Origin: an uncultured Alistipes sp.
Lineage (GTDB): Bacteria > Bacteroidota > Bacteroidia > Bacteroidales > UBA932
Assembly (NCBI GenBank): GCA_902388455.1
Contig: CABMPD010000004.1
Location: 97,291-161,290, forward strand
DNA: 64,000 bases
Direction: 5' to 3'
Both the position numbers and the translations under genes were made by a program. Positions 26,081-37,135 of the stretch are shown here, piece by piece (positions within the stretch are counted from its first letter, which is position 1; each line of letters opens with the position of its first letter). The notes under the pieces were generated by a model. It was not told where the DNA came from. It saw nothing but the letters and a program-made list of their open reading frames with translations, and made no database searches.

Positions 26081-26425
26081 AAGGCGGGACTGTAAGCCGG
26101 GTTCTGTACTCCGGAGCGGACCCCGGAGCCTCTATCATTTATCTGAGCAGCCTACCCCCCGGCAAAGAGCGAGCAACCCTTGACTGCCGGTATATTTGGC
26201 CTTGCAGGCCGCAGGCGGATACTCCGATGATGTCGCCATCGAACGGACGCAGGCTCTTACCCTGCATTTTCACCCTTACCTCTCCCGAGGGAGGGGCGGT
26301 TGTTTTCTGTTACCCGTGACGTAAGCTTTCGCCTACCTGTGCTTTCCACAGTGCGGTGCTCTGTCCTGCCCGGACTTTCCTCTCCCGGACCTTACGGCCC
26401 GACAGCGATAGAGCGCCCCGCCTTA
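26081..26425 (-). ncRNA. rnpB: RNase P RNA (class A)
   Basis: The minus strand contains the universal core GAGGAAAGTCCGGGC (26368-26382), the ACAGAA segment, GAGTATCCGCC-type internal helices and the 3' core AGAACCCGGCTTACAG (26090-26105). The ends pair as P1 (AAGGCGGG with CCCGCCTT), so I set the limits there. A T-rich tract after the 3' end completes a terminator. It is the catalytic RNA that trims tRNA 5' leaders. Short reading frames across it are not genes. Confidence 0.95.
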
Positions 26426-26437
26426 AAGCATCTTTTC

Positions 26438-26507
26438 GGCAGATTCCTACTATCCTCTTCGTCAGATAGCAATAGTATCCTTCCTCATCGGATAGCAGAA
26501 ATCTGCC
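26438..26507 (-). repeat. Nested inverted repeat upstream of rnpB
   Basis: GGCAGATT (26438-26445) pairs with AATCTGCC (26500-26507), and inside it CTATCC (26450-26455) pairs with GGATAG (26490-26495) at matched 4-base offsets. The interior also holds a degenerate direct repeat of about 25 bases. It lies between the reductase stop and the RNase P RNA. It could be the reductase operon terminator, a processing signal, or a 5' extension of the rnpB transcript. Confidence 0.6.
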
Positions 26508-26520
26508 CGAAAATATATCT

Positions 26521-27756
26521 TTAACCATTATGGTAATATTTCTTAATGTTCCGCTCCACCTCGCGCTTCATGCGGGGAGAGAGCTTGCAGTTCTCGTGGC
26601 ACTGCATGTCGTAGTTCCAGATGCGGGCCACGCAGTAGTTGGCGTGACGGCAGCCGCTCTCGGTGCAGACTCCGTCGCGGAGCTTGTTGACGAAATCGGT
26701 GTCGTAGACCAGCGGACGGGCCATCTCCACGAACTCGAAGCCGGCATCGAGCACCCGGTTGATGGTCGCCATGGAGTTGACGCCGCCGACGAATGCCAGG
26801 GGCATTTTCAGCTCCCGGCGGAAGCGGATCGAGTCATCGAAGAAGAAGGCCTCCTTGAAGGGTTCGTCCTTAATCATCATCTTACCGAAGAGGTTGACTC
26901 CCATCTTGAGCCACCACAGTCTCCAGGGCATGTAGCCGGTGAGCACGCTGATGGGCATGGCACCGCGCATCACGTACATCGGGGCCCGGCTGACGAAACC
27001 GCCGCTGAGTACCAGACAATGGGCTCCGTCCTGCTCCAGCCGCTTGGCGACTTTGATGCAGTCCTCCACCTCTAGACCGCCCTTGAAGCCGTCGCGGGTA
27101 TTGGTCTTGACCAGTACCGCGATGTCGTCTCCAGCAGCCTTCATCACCTCCTCCATGACCATGTCCATGAATTTCATTCGGTTCTCCAGCGGGCCGCCGA
27201 ACTCATCGCGGCGGTGGTTGGTGTAGGGCGAGAGGAACTGCGAGATGAGGTAGCCGTGGCCGGCGTGTATCTCCACAGCGTCGAACCCTCCGTCGCGGGC
27301 GATGCGCACTGCGTTGCCGAAGTCCTTGACAGTCTGTAGTATCTCGTCCTTACGCAGACCGTGTACGAAGGTAGGGGAGTAGAGATTGAAGCCGCTCGAT
27401 GCTCCCACTGGTCTCTGGCCGCAGTACATCCGGTGCGACATGTTGCCGCAGTGACCGAGCTGGATGCAGGCCTTGGCACCGGCTGCGTGTATCGAGTCGG
27501 TCAGGTCGCGTAGGCCGGGGATGATCTCGGGACGCATCCACAGCTGGCGGTGGAAGGACAGGCCGCTCTTGTTGATGGAGGCGTAGGCCACGGAGGTCAT
27601 GCCGACTCCGCCGCGGGCCACAGCCGTGTGGTAGTCCTTGAGCTGCTGTGTGGGTACGTGTCCGTCGCACATGCCCTCGTAGGCCGAGGCGCGGATGACG
27701 CGGTTCTTGATTTCTATGGGGCCGATCTTGGCCGGGGTGAAGAGTAAGGATTCCAT
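26521..27756 (-). CDS. Old yellow enzyme-type NADH:flavin oxidoreductase (candidate steroid/bile-acid reductase)
   Basis: The 411-residue FMN TIM barrel starts LFTPAKIGPIEIKNR and carries the family signature HAGHGYLISQFLSPYTNHRR followed by DEFGGPLENR. The C-terminus is Cys-rich (CTESGCRHANYC, CHENC), but the second FAD/NADH domain of 2,4-dienoyl-CoA reductases and BaiCD/BaiH is absent. The gene begins at the base following the 5-alpha-reductase stop, so the two are translationally coupled. In some gut Bacteroidales an OYE-type 5-beta-reductase is paired with a 5-alpha-reductase acting on 3-oxo-delta4 bile acids and steroids. The same role is inferred here, not shown. Confidence 0.85.
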   Translation of the reverse strand: MESLLFTPAKIGPIEIKNRVIRASAYEGMCDGHVPTQQLKDYHTAVARGGVGMTSVAYASINKSGLSFHRQLWMRPEIIPGLRDLTDSIHAAGAKACIQLGHCGNMSHRMYCGQRPVGASSGFNLYSPTFVHGLRKDEILQTVKDFGNAVRIARDGGFDAVEIHAGHGYLISQFLSPYTNHRRDEFGGPLENRMKFMDMVMEEVMKAAGDDIAVLVKTNTRDGFKGGLEVEDCIKVAKRLEQDGAHCLVLSGGFVSRAPMYVMRGAMPISVLTGYMPWRLWWLKMGVNLFGKMMIKDEPFKEAFFFDDSIRFRRELKMPLAFVGGVNSMATINRVLDAGFEFVEMARPLVYDTDFVNKLRDGVCTESGCRHANYCVARIWNYDMQCHENCKLSPRMKREVERNIKKYYHNG

Positions 27757-28548
27757 TTAATATATAAAAGGTATGAGTCGTTTGCGTTTGAGGGAGGTGA
27801 ACTCCTCGCCGAATTCCTTGGCGTACTTCTCGTACAGGGAGTTGGCCCTCGGGGCCAGGTTGGCGAAGGTCCACATGCAGAAGATGATGCCCGGCAGGGA
27901 CCAGGTCAGTATAGCGAATCCGAACCACTCGGTGATCTCGCCGTAGTAGTTGGCCGAGGATACGAATCTGAACATGCCGCCCCGCGGGATATAGTGCTTG
28001 GTGTCACCGGGCTTGCGGAGATGACGGATGATGTGGTCGGAGTGAAGGTTTACCACCATGCCGAAGATGAATATCAGCGCTCCGATGATGAACTGCGGGG
28101 AGTACAGCCACTCGGGAGTGTAGCGTCCCTCGGGGGCCAGGACGAAGAGCCAGCCGCAGATCAGGTAAGCGTTGATGACGTTGAAGACCGCGCCCATGAG
28201 CACTACCGTCACCGGTATCCGGCTTTTGCCCCTCATCATGAAGGGGTAGATGAGCGAGCGCTGGATGTAGTGTACCAGCAGGAAGGACACCAGGATGAAT
28301 TCGGTCAGGTGCTGCCATCCGCGGGCGGGAATGATGATCAGCAGGGCGGCAATCAGCACCGGTATCTCCATCAGGACCCAGCCCAGCTTGTTGTCTATCA
28401 TGGGACCCCAGCCCTTGGCACGGAGGTAGCCGTAGCCCGCCTTGAAGTACTGCAGGGCCACGAAGACCACTACGGCCAGGACGATCATCACACGCTCGAC
28501 GGTGTGGAAGAACTCGGGGTCAAATATTGTCAGTTCGCTCAGATTCAC
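27757..28548 (-). CDS. Steroid 5-alpha-reductase family protein (SRD5A1-like)
   Basis: The 263-residue membrane enzyme has about seven helices and is strikingly similar to mammalian SRD5A1 in its C-terminal half: NLHSDHIIRHLRKPGDT (167-183), IPRGGMF (187-193) and SSANYYGEITEWFG (197-210). The two residues known to be catalytic in human SRD5A2, Glu57 and Tyr91, have counterparts in MEIP (Glu61) and HYIQR (Tyr94). Family members reduce the delta4 bond of 3-oxo steroids with NADPH to the 5-alpha product. It lies between an acyl-ACP thioesterase (31 bases upstream) and the OYE reductase. Steroid or bile-acid activity is inferred; endogenous isoprenoid substrates are the main alternative. Confidence 0.9.
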   Translation of the reverse strand: MNLSELTIFDPEFFHTVERVMIVLAVVVFVALQYFKAGYGYLRAKGWGPMIDNKLGWVLMEIPVLIAALLIIIPARGWQHLTEFILVSFLLVHYIQRSLIYPFMMRGKSRIPVTVVLMGAVFNVINAYLICGWLFVLAPEGRYTPEWLYSPQFIIGALIFIFGMVVNLHSDHIIRHLRKPGDTKHYIPRGGMFRFVSSANYYGEITEWFGFAILTWSLPGIIFCMWTFANLAPRANSLYEKYAKEFGEEFTSLKRKRLIPFIY

Positions 28549-28579
28549 GGTTTATGGTTTTAATACGATTTGTCAATAA

Positions 28580-29323
28580 TTAAGGTTTCAGCCGTATGGC
28601 GGCCTGGAACACGGCCTTGTCGCCGCAGCGTCCCTCTACGAAGAACTCTCCGGGTGCGGTGACTGCCCGGAAAAGGTCGACGCGGTCGCCCAGGCGGGTC
28701 TCGTGGTTGAAGTTGATCTGGTAGGAGTCAATGCCTCCGCCCCGGGACAGCTCTTCGGCGGGGAGGGCGTCGAAGGCCCACTCGACGTACTTGGCGTTGT
28801 TGGTGTGGAGGTTGAAGTCCATGTCGGAGTACAGAACTTCGTGGGTGCGGACCTGCTCCATGCCTTCGTCGGGAGTCATGAGCTTGCCGCAGGGCTCGGC
28901 CAGGGCGTTGCGGTCCAGGGCGGTGGAGGTGCTCTTCTCGCCCAGGACGTGGTCAGGGCGCAGCATCCTGCGGGTGCCGGCGTCTATCAGCAGCCAGGAG
29001 CTTGTGGCCTGGATCAGGGGAGAGCCGCCCCCGGCGGGAGTGATCTCGAAGTCCCTGAGGGAGAATACCCCCTCGCGGCCCTTGTGCCAGGTGGTCAGCT
29101 CCACCTCGTCCTCCCACTTCGGGGAACTGAGGTAGGAGACCTTCATCCGGGAGAGGACCCATACTATATTGTCCTTGATCAGGTCGGCGTAGCCGAATCC
29201 TATCCTGGAAGCGTGGTAGTTGGCTATCTCCTGGGCCTGCGTCATGAAAGAGAATGCCTTGTAGCTCTTGCGGATGTCCACGTCGCAGGTGCAGATTCTG
29301 TATCTTATTGTATGACTTTTCAT
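28580..29323 (-). CDS. Acyl-ACP thioesterase
   Basis: The 247-residue double hot-dog protein belongs to the FatA/FatB-type acyl-ACP thioesterases. The second hot dog contains SDMDFNLHTNNAKYVEWAFD, which holds the Asp/Asn/His catalytic pattern (D-x-N-x-H-x-x-N). It releases fatty acids from acyl carrier protein. It is the first gene of a minus-strand run with the two reductases, but its link to them may be only shared transcription. Confidence 0.9.
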   Translation of the reverse strand: MKSHTIRYRICTCDVDIRKSYKAFSFMTQAQEIANYHASRIGFGYADLIKDNIVWVLSRMKVSYLSSPKWEDEVELTTWHKGREGVFSLRDFEITPAGGGSPLIQATSSWLLIDAGTRRMLRPDHVLGEKSTSTALDRNALAEPCGKLMTPDEGMEQVRTHEVLYSDMDFNLHTNNAKYVEWAFDALPAEELSRGGGIDSYQINFNHETRLGDRVDLFRAVTAPGEFFVEGRCGDKAVFQAAIRLKP

Positions 29324-29348
29324 TCAGAGATAAGGTTGAAAAAATATC

Positions 29349-29379
29349 TTGCAAAGATAGTTTTTTTGCATTAACTTTG
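29349..29379. promoter_or_regulatory. Divergent promoters for pyrG and the thioesterase operon
   Basis: On the plus strand TTG (29349-29351), 20 bases, then TAACTTTG (29372-29379) fits the Bacteroidota promoter for pyrG. On the minus strand TATCTTTG (29352-29359) is a perfect -7 box for the thioesterase, 28 bases before its start. The two overlap, so the genes may compete for polymerase. Confidence 0.7.
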
Positions 29380-29398
29380 TTCCCCCGTAAGTAAATAA

Positions 29399-31839
<2,441 letters not shown>

Positions 31840-34023
31840 ATGAGCAATTTCAGGATACGGGCCCTGCAGGAGTTTTCCACGCACAGGGCCGAGCGGTTCT
31901 TCGAGGAGAACCGGCCGGTGTCCGAGTACTTCGGACAGAATGTGTTCACCATGGAGAGGATGCGCAAGTACCTCTCTCCCGATGCTTATGCTCACGTGCA
32001 GTCCTCCATCCGCGAGGGAACGAGCATTGACCGCCGCTTCGCCGACCAGATAGCCGCCGGCATGAAGGCCTGGGCCGTAGAGATGGGCGCCACCCATTAC
32101 ACCCACTGGTTCCATCCCATGACCGACTCCACCGCCGAGAAGCACGAGGCTTTCGTGGACCGCGACGCGGAGGGGCACGTGTTCGAGACATTCAAGGGCA
32201 ATACCCTGGTGCAGCAGGAGTCCGACGGCTCCAGCTTCCCCAACGGCGGCCTCCGCAACACCTTCGAGGCCAGGGGCTACACCGCATGGGACCCCAGCTC
32301 TCCCGCATTTATCCTGGACAATACCCTCTGCATCCCCACCGTCTTCGTCGCCTATACCGGTGAGTCCCTGGACATGAAGCTGCCTATGCTGAAGTCCCTG
32401 AGGGCTCTGGACAGGGCGGCAGTGGAGGTGGTGCGCCTCTTCGACCGCAACGTGCGGAAGGTCAATGTGATGCTCGGACCGGAGCAGGAGTATTTCCTGG
32501 TGGACGACGCATTCTACCGCGCAAGGCCCGACCTGCAGATATGCAACCGCACCCTCCTGGGGCACACCGCCGCCAAGGACCAGCAGCTGGAGGACCACTA
32601 TTTCGGCACCATCCCTTCGAGGACCATGGCCTTCATGAAGGACTTCGAGGTCAATGCCTACAAGCTCGGCATCCTCCTGAAGACCCGTCACAACGAGGTG
32701 GCTCCCAATCAGTTCGAGTGTGCGCCGCTCTACTGTGAGGCCAATCTGGCCATAGACCAGAACCTCATCCTCATGCTCCTGATGCGAAAAGTGGCCAAGA
32801 AGCATCATTTCAAGGTGCTCTTCCACGAGAAGCCCTTCGACGGAGTCAACGGTTCCGGCAAGCACTGCAACTGGTCCCTGGTCACCGACACGGGAGTCAA
32901 CCTCCTGTCGCCTGGCCGTACTCCGAGGACCAATCTCCAGTTCCTGAGCATTTTCGTCTCTGTGATCCGGGCTGTCCAGGAGCACAGCCACCTGCTCATG
33001 TCCAGTGTGGCCTCCCTGAGCAATTCCTACCGTCTGGGCGGGCATGAGGCCCCTCCCGCGATAATGTCCGTATTCGTGGGCACTACTCTCGACAAGGTGC
33101 TCCGCAGCATCGAGGACATGAGCGACTACGGAGGAGAGGACGGAGAGAGGGCCCGCCTGAAGGTGATCAACGACATTCCTGAGATTCTGCCCGACAATAC
33201 GGACCGCAACCGTACCTCGCCCTTTGCCTTTACAGGTAACCGTTTCGAGTTCAGGGCTGTAGGCTCTTCGGTCAATGTGTCGGCTCCGATGTATGTGCTT
33301 AACGCGGCGGTGGCCCGGCAGCTGGTGCGCTTCCGTTCCCTGGTGGACGAGCGTATAGCGGCCGGGGAGAAGCATGACGACGCCATCTTCAATGTCATAA
33401 GGCAGTATGTACTGGAATCCAAGGACATCCGCTTCGAGGGCAACGGCTACAGCCGGGAATGGCAGCAGGAGGCTTTGCGCCGCGGGCTGCGGCCCATGGG
33501 AGAGGTGCCCGAGGCCAACAAGGCTCTCGTCGAGCCGGCTACCGTCGCGCTCTTCTCCTCGCTGGGCATCCTGTCCGACCGGGAACTCTACGCCCGCTAC
33601 GAGGTGCAGCAGGAAACCTACACCAAGAAGCTGCAGATCGAGGCGCGGGTACTGGGCGACCTGATAGTCAACCATGTCGTACCCACGGCCATCAAGTTCC
33701 AGAACACCCTGATAGAGAACTGCCGGGGCCTCAAGGACCTCTTCGGGCCCGAGCGTATGCGGCAGATGTGCACATCCCAGCTGAGGATGATAGAAAAGAT
33801 ATCCCGCTATGTGGACTCGCTGCGCAAGGACGTGCACGATATGATAGAGGAGAGGCGTCTGGCCAACCAGATAACTGACGTTACAGAGAGAGCTGAGGCC
33901 TACTGCGCCCGGGTGCTGCCCTACATGCAGAAAATCCGCGAGGTATCGGACAAGCTTGAAATGCTTGTGGACGATGAGTTGTGGCCGCTGCCCAAGTATC
34001 GCGAGATGCTGCTGAGCCGGTAG
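31840..34023 (+). CDS. glnN: Glutamine synthetase type III
   Basis: The 727-residue protein has the size and motifs of GSIII: an N-terminal block ending FFEENRPVSEYFGQNVF, the core HTHWFHPMTDSTAEKH-type segment (here THYTHWFHPMTD), the ATP/glutamate loop FDGVNGSGKHCNWS and the late NRTSPFAFTGNRFEFR. It makes glutamine from glutamate and ammonia. Type III is characteristic of Bacteroidota and cyanobacteria. The ATG follows the preceding stop with no gap. Confidence 0.97.
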   Translation: MSNFRIRALQEFSTHRAERFFEENRPVSEYFGQNVFTMERMRKYLSPDAYAHVQSSIREGTSIDRRFADQIAAGMKAWAVEMGATHYTHWFHPMTDSTAEKHEAFVDRDAEGHVFETFKGNTLVQQESDGSSFPNGGLRNTFEARGYTAWDPSSPAFILDNTLCIPTVFVAYTGESLDMKLPMLKSLRALDRAAVEVVRLFDRNVRKVNVMLGPEQEYFLVDDAFYRARPDLQICNRTLLGHTAAKDQQLEDHYFGTIPSRTMAFMKDFEVNAYKLGILLKTRHNEVAPNQFECAPLYCEANLAIDQNLILMLLMRKVAKKHHFKVLFHEKPFDGVNGSGKHCNWSLVTDTGVNLLSPGRTPRTNLQFLSIFVSVIRAVQEHSHLLMSSVASLSNSYRLGGHEAPPAIMSVFVGTTLDKVLRSIEDMSDYGGEDGERARLKVINDIPEILPDNTDRNRTSPFAFTGNRFEFRAVGSSVNVSAPMYVLNAAVARQLVRFRSLVDERIAAGEKHDDAIFNVIRQYVLESKDIRFEGNGYSREWQQEALRRGLRPMGEVPEANKALVEPATVALFSSLGILSDRELYARYEVQQETYTKKLQIEARVLGDLIVNHVVPTAIKFQNTLIENCRGLKDLFGPERMRQMCTSQLRMIEKISRYVDSLRKDVHDMIEERRLANQITDVTERAEAYCARVLPYMQKIREVSDKLEMLVDDELWPLPKYREMLLSR

Positions 34024-34039
34024 GCCCCGTTTTGCTACA

Positions 34040-34098
34040 AATATTTTGCTCTATTTGCTGCAAAGTACTATATTTGCAAGTCAATAGAGCAAAATATT
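34040..34098. repeat. Perfect 16-bp inverted repeat around the polysaccharide promoter
   Basis: AATATTTTGCTCTATT (34040-34055) and AATAGAGCAAAATATT (34083-34098) are exact reverse complements separated by 27 bases. The left arm contains the -33 TTTG, the spacer contains the -7 box, and the right arm covers the first transcribed bases. A regulator dyad, an invertible promoter, or an insertion scar are possible readings. No recombinase gene lies beside it. Confidence 0.9.
34045..34076 (+). promoter_or_regulatory. Promoter of the surface-polysaccharide locus
   Basis: TTTG (34045-34048), 20 bases, then TATATTTG (34069-34076) is a full Bacteroidota consensus. It lies 44 bases before the ATG at 34121 and is embedded in the 16-bp inverted repeat. 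Confidence 0.8.
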
Positions 34099-34120
34099 GA
34101 CACGTATCCTAATCAATCAC

Positions 34121-36064
34121 ATGAAGAACGAGAGAATAGAGAAACTGGTATCATACTTCGCGAAGCACTATGTCAACAGGTATTGGGTATTGTTGATTGA
34201 TACTCTGACATCTGTAGTATCCACTGTTCTTGTACTCGGTGTGTTCGACTATTTTTCGTCCAATCAACTCAGTGCCGGCAGCTATCTCTCAGTAGCCGGG
34301 GCCTCGGCGCTCATTTCGCTGATATCTTTCTTCACTACCAGAAGTTATGCGGGAATAGTACGTCATACCACAATGAGGGAGATGTGGCGTATTTCGTTTG
34401 CTTCCATCATCAAGGGAGTACTCGATGTCGCCGCACTTTTCGTATTCATATCGTATTCGGAAGGGACAGGCTTCAGCAGCAACTGGGTACTGCTTTTTGC
34501 GGTCCTGGATATGATTCTCACCCTCTTCCTGCTGATAATGGTGCGTATTCTGCTGACCAACATATACAGCGTCCTGTCGCTCTCGGCCGCTCCGGAATAT
34601 TATGTCAAGAACACCCTTATTTTCGGAACTGACGACGACTCGGTCTATACCCTCAATTTCCTGGAGAAGACCCTGTATTCGTCCTACCGCTGTGCCGGAT
34701 TCATCACCCACGATACCCACGACAAGAGCAAGCTGCTGTGCGGCTATAAGATTTACCATATAGACAACAAGCGGGACTTTGCCCGTCTGGTCACATCCCG
34801 CATGATCTCGGCCATAGTATTCCCCAGCAATGTGGCTGCCCGCAACGAGCAGGACAATCTGGTCAAATTCTGCTCCGAGCGCCGCATCCAGATTCTGGTC
34901 CGTCCCTCACTGGCTACTTTCGACGAGAGCATCTTCCGCAACAAGATAAGGGAAATCAAGATAGAGGACCTGCTGGGCCGCGACGAGATCAAAATAAGCA
35001 TCCTCGAGATCCGCGAGTTCCTCACCGACAAGGTGGTGGTGGTCACGGGAGGTGCCGGCTCAATAGGCGGGGAGCTCTGCCGCCAGCTGGTCAACATGCC
35101 TATCCGCAAGCTGATACTGGTGGACTTCGCCGAGACGCCGATGCACAACATGCAGTTGGAGCTCCGTTCCCAGGCACCCAGGGTGGAGAAGAAGTTCGTC
35201 ATAGCCGACGTACGCAACAAGGACCGCATAGATGCCCTCTTCGACAAGTACCGCCCGAACGTGGTCTTCCACGCCGCAGCATACAAGCACGTGCCCCTGA
35301 TGGAGTCCAATCCCGTGGAGGCCGTGCAGGCCAATGTCTTCGGCACCAAGAATGTCGTGGACGCCTCCATCCGGTACAATGTGGAGAAGTTCGTGATGAT
35401 ATCCACCGACAAGGCCGTCAACCCGACCAATGTCATGGGAGCGTCCAAGCGCATAGCCGAGATCTACGTCCAGACCGTGGGCAAGGAGATAGCTTCCGGA
35501 AGGACGCCGGGCAAGACCAAGTTCGTCACCACCCGTTTCGGAAACGTGCTGGGATCCAACGGCTCCGTCATACCTCTCTTCAAGGAGCAGATAGCCAAGG
35601 GCGGCCCCGTGACCGTCACGGATCCACGTATCATCCGGTATTTCATGACCATCTCCGAGGCCTGCTCGCTGGTCCTGGAGGCCGCAACAATGGGAGAGGG
35701 CAACGATATCTTCGTCTTCGACATGGGAGAGCCGGTGAAGATAGACGATCTTGCAAAGAAGATGATTTCCCTTGCCGGGCTGCAGCTGGGCAAGGACATA
35801 GAGATAAAATATGTGGGACTCCGTCCGGGAGAGAAGCTTTACGAGGAGCTGCTTAAGGACGAGGAGAATACATTGCCTACAGTACATAAGAAGATTTTCC
35901 GGGCCAAGGTCCGCGAATATGATATGGCAGAGGTTGACAGGGAGCTTGAGAACCTGCGTGTCGCAGCCCTCGGAATGAAGAAGGACGACACAGTGCTGGC
36001 AATGAAGAGCATCGTCCCTGAGTACAAGAGTGCAAATTCCCGCTACGAGAGGCTGGACTCTTGA
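34121..36064 (+). CDS. Membrane UDP-sugar 4,6-dehydratase (CapD/WbpM/PglF family)
   Basis: The 647-residue protein has four N-terminal transmembrane helices (about 20-140), a regulatory CoA-binding-like Rossmann domain (about 150-280) and a catalytic SDR domain with GGAGSIGGELCRQL (about 305), ISTDKAVNPTNVMGASKR and the C-terminal GLRPGEKLYEELL. It likely turns UDP-GlcNAc into UDP-4-keto-6-deoxy-GlcNAc. I chose the ATG at 34121; the TTG at 34097 lies in the inverted repeat. With the aminotransferase at 62171 and the transferase at 53934 it could give a bacillosamine-type or QuiNAc-type first sugar. Confidence 0.93.
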   Translation: MKNERIEKLVSYFAKHYVNRYWVLLIDTLTSVVSTVLVLGVFDYFSSNQLSAGSYLSVAGASALISLISFFTTRSYAGIVRHTTMREMWRISFASIIKGVLDVAALFVFISYSEGTGFSSNWVLLFAVLDMILTLFLLIMVRILLTNIYSVLSLSAAPEYYVKNTLIFGTDDDSVYTLNFLEKTLYSSYRCAGFITHDTHDKSKLLCGYKIYHIDNKRDFARLVTSRMISAIVFPSNVAARNEQDNLVKFCSERRIQILVRPSLATFDESIFRNKIREIKIEDLLGRDEIKISILEIREFLTDKVVVVTGGAGSIGGELCRQLVNMPIRKLILVDFAETPMHNMQLELRSQAPRVEKKFVIADVRNKDRIDALFDKYRPNVVFHAAAYKHVPLMESNPVEAVQANVFGTKNVVDASIRYNVEKFVMISTDKAVNPTNVMGASKRIAEIYVQTVGKEIASGRTPGKTKFVTTRFGNVLGSNGSVIPLFKEQIAKGGPVTVTDPRIIRYFMTISEACSLVLEAATMGEGNDIFVFDMGEPVKIDDLAKKMISLAGLQLGKDIEIKYVGLRPGEKLYEELLKDEENTLPTVHKKIFRAKVREYDMAEVDRELENLRVAALGMKKDDTVLAMKSIVPEYKSANSRYERLDS

Positions 36065-36074
36065 CGAATTTTCT

Positions 36075-36176
36075 TATCTTTGCGGGCTTACACCGCCGGG
36101 ATAACGCCACCTGCTGGGATTCATTTTTACAGCCTCCGAGGTTGTGAAAATGGGACTCAGGAGGCGGAGCTGTAAA
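36075..36176 (+). promoter_or_regulatory. Promoter and leader hairpin before the unknown lipoprotein
   Basis: TATCTTTG (36075-36082) is a perfect -7 box, followed by a leader of about 90 bases. The leader ends in a hairpin with arms TTTACAGC (36126-36133) and GCTGTAAA (36169-36176), five bases before the ATG at 36181. The hairpin would overlap the ribosome-binding area and could limit translation. Confidence 0.5.
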
Positions 36177-36180
36177 TGGA

Positions 36181-37107
36181 ATGAGGATTTGTCCTACATA
36201 TAACTTCCTTGTATTAAGTTTGTTGGCCGTAGCCGTTACGGCCGGTTGTTCTCCGCTGTCCAAGGCTCAGATAGAAGCCGTAGGGGAGCTGACTTTCCGC
36301 AGCGATACTGTCTCGCGCTCTCCCGCCATACTCTTCGAAGAGATGTCGGAACTTCGTCTGGAACGCGGGCTCTACTATGCCGCCTCACTCTCTTCCGGTA
36401 CAGCAAGGTGTGAGGAAGTGACCGCCCTGGCAGAAACCTCGATGGACGACGAATCCCTGGTGCGCAAGGCCTCTGGCTATGTGGACGCCTTCAACAGTTA
36501 CGTCCGCGCCCTGCACAGCGTGAGCGCTGAAGCCAGGTGGAAGGGGATAGGCACAGAGCTCCGCGGCATAGGATCCAGAGTGGATTCGGTCATATACAGA
36601 TACAACAGACTCGATACCGGATACGAAGATATACCCACAGGATATGCCAGAATGGCCGGCAGAGTGCTGGCCTATGTGGCCGAAGAAGTGATGCAGGCCG
36701 TGCAGGGCACAGCCGTGAAAAACATTGTCATGGCCGGAGATACCCTGGTAGCTGCCAGCTGTGATTCGCTCATGGACATCCTCCGCAGTGACGCGATGGA
36801 CGAGCTGATCCGCCACGAGAAAGAGAGTCTCAGAGACAATTATTCCGCCTATCTCCGCTCCATGGAGCTGCGCGGGGTGCCGGTATCCCCCGAAAGCGAC
36901 CGCCACTATGTGGACCTGATCCGGCGGGCCGACAGGCTATCGGATGTACGCAACAGTTGCGTCTCGGCCCTCCGCTCAATGAAGAACGCCCATGCCAAGC
37001 TGGCGGCGGACTTCGCCTCCGGCAAGAAGGAAGTGGCCCAGGAGGTATGGGAAGAGCTCCTGCAGCTCAACTACATGGCATCACGGGTATCACAGATGCT
37101 GGACTGA
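36181..37107 (+). CDS. Unknown helical lipoprotein
   Basis: The 308-residue protein has a lipoprotein signal (LSLLAVAVTAGCSPLSK, lipid Cys about residue 23) and an almost wholly alpha-helical body with heptad-like stretches. I do not recognise the family. It has its own promoter and leader hairpin, and it is followed after 28 bases by a small helical cytosolic protein. Its place inside a polysaccharide locus is unexplained; envelope anchoring or chain control are guesses only. Confidence 0.7.
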   Translation: MRICPTYNFLVLSLLAVAVTAGCSPLSKAQIEAVGELTFRSDTVSRSPAILFEEMSELRLERGLYYAASLSSGTARCEEVTALAETSMDDESLVRKASGYVDAFNSYVRALHSVSAEARWKGIGTELRGIGSRVDSVIYRYNRLDTGYEDIPTGYARMAGRVLAYVAEEVMQAVQGTAVKNIVMAGDTLVAASCDSLMDILRSDAMDELIRHEKESLRDNYSAYLRSMELRGVPVSPESDRHYVDLIRRADRLSDVRNSCVSALRSMKNAHAKLAADFASGKKEVAQEVWEELLQLNYMASRVSQMLD

Positions 37108-37135
37108 TAAAAATATAAAAATCATATAAGCGACA

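Noticed and set aside
26014..26528. Short reading frames on both strands around 26.0-26.5 kb
   Set aside because: They lie in RNase P RNA or its flank, which explains the sequence fully.
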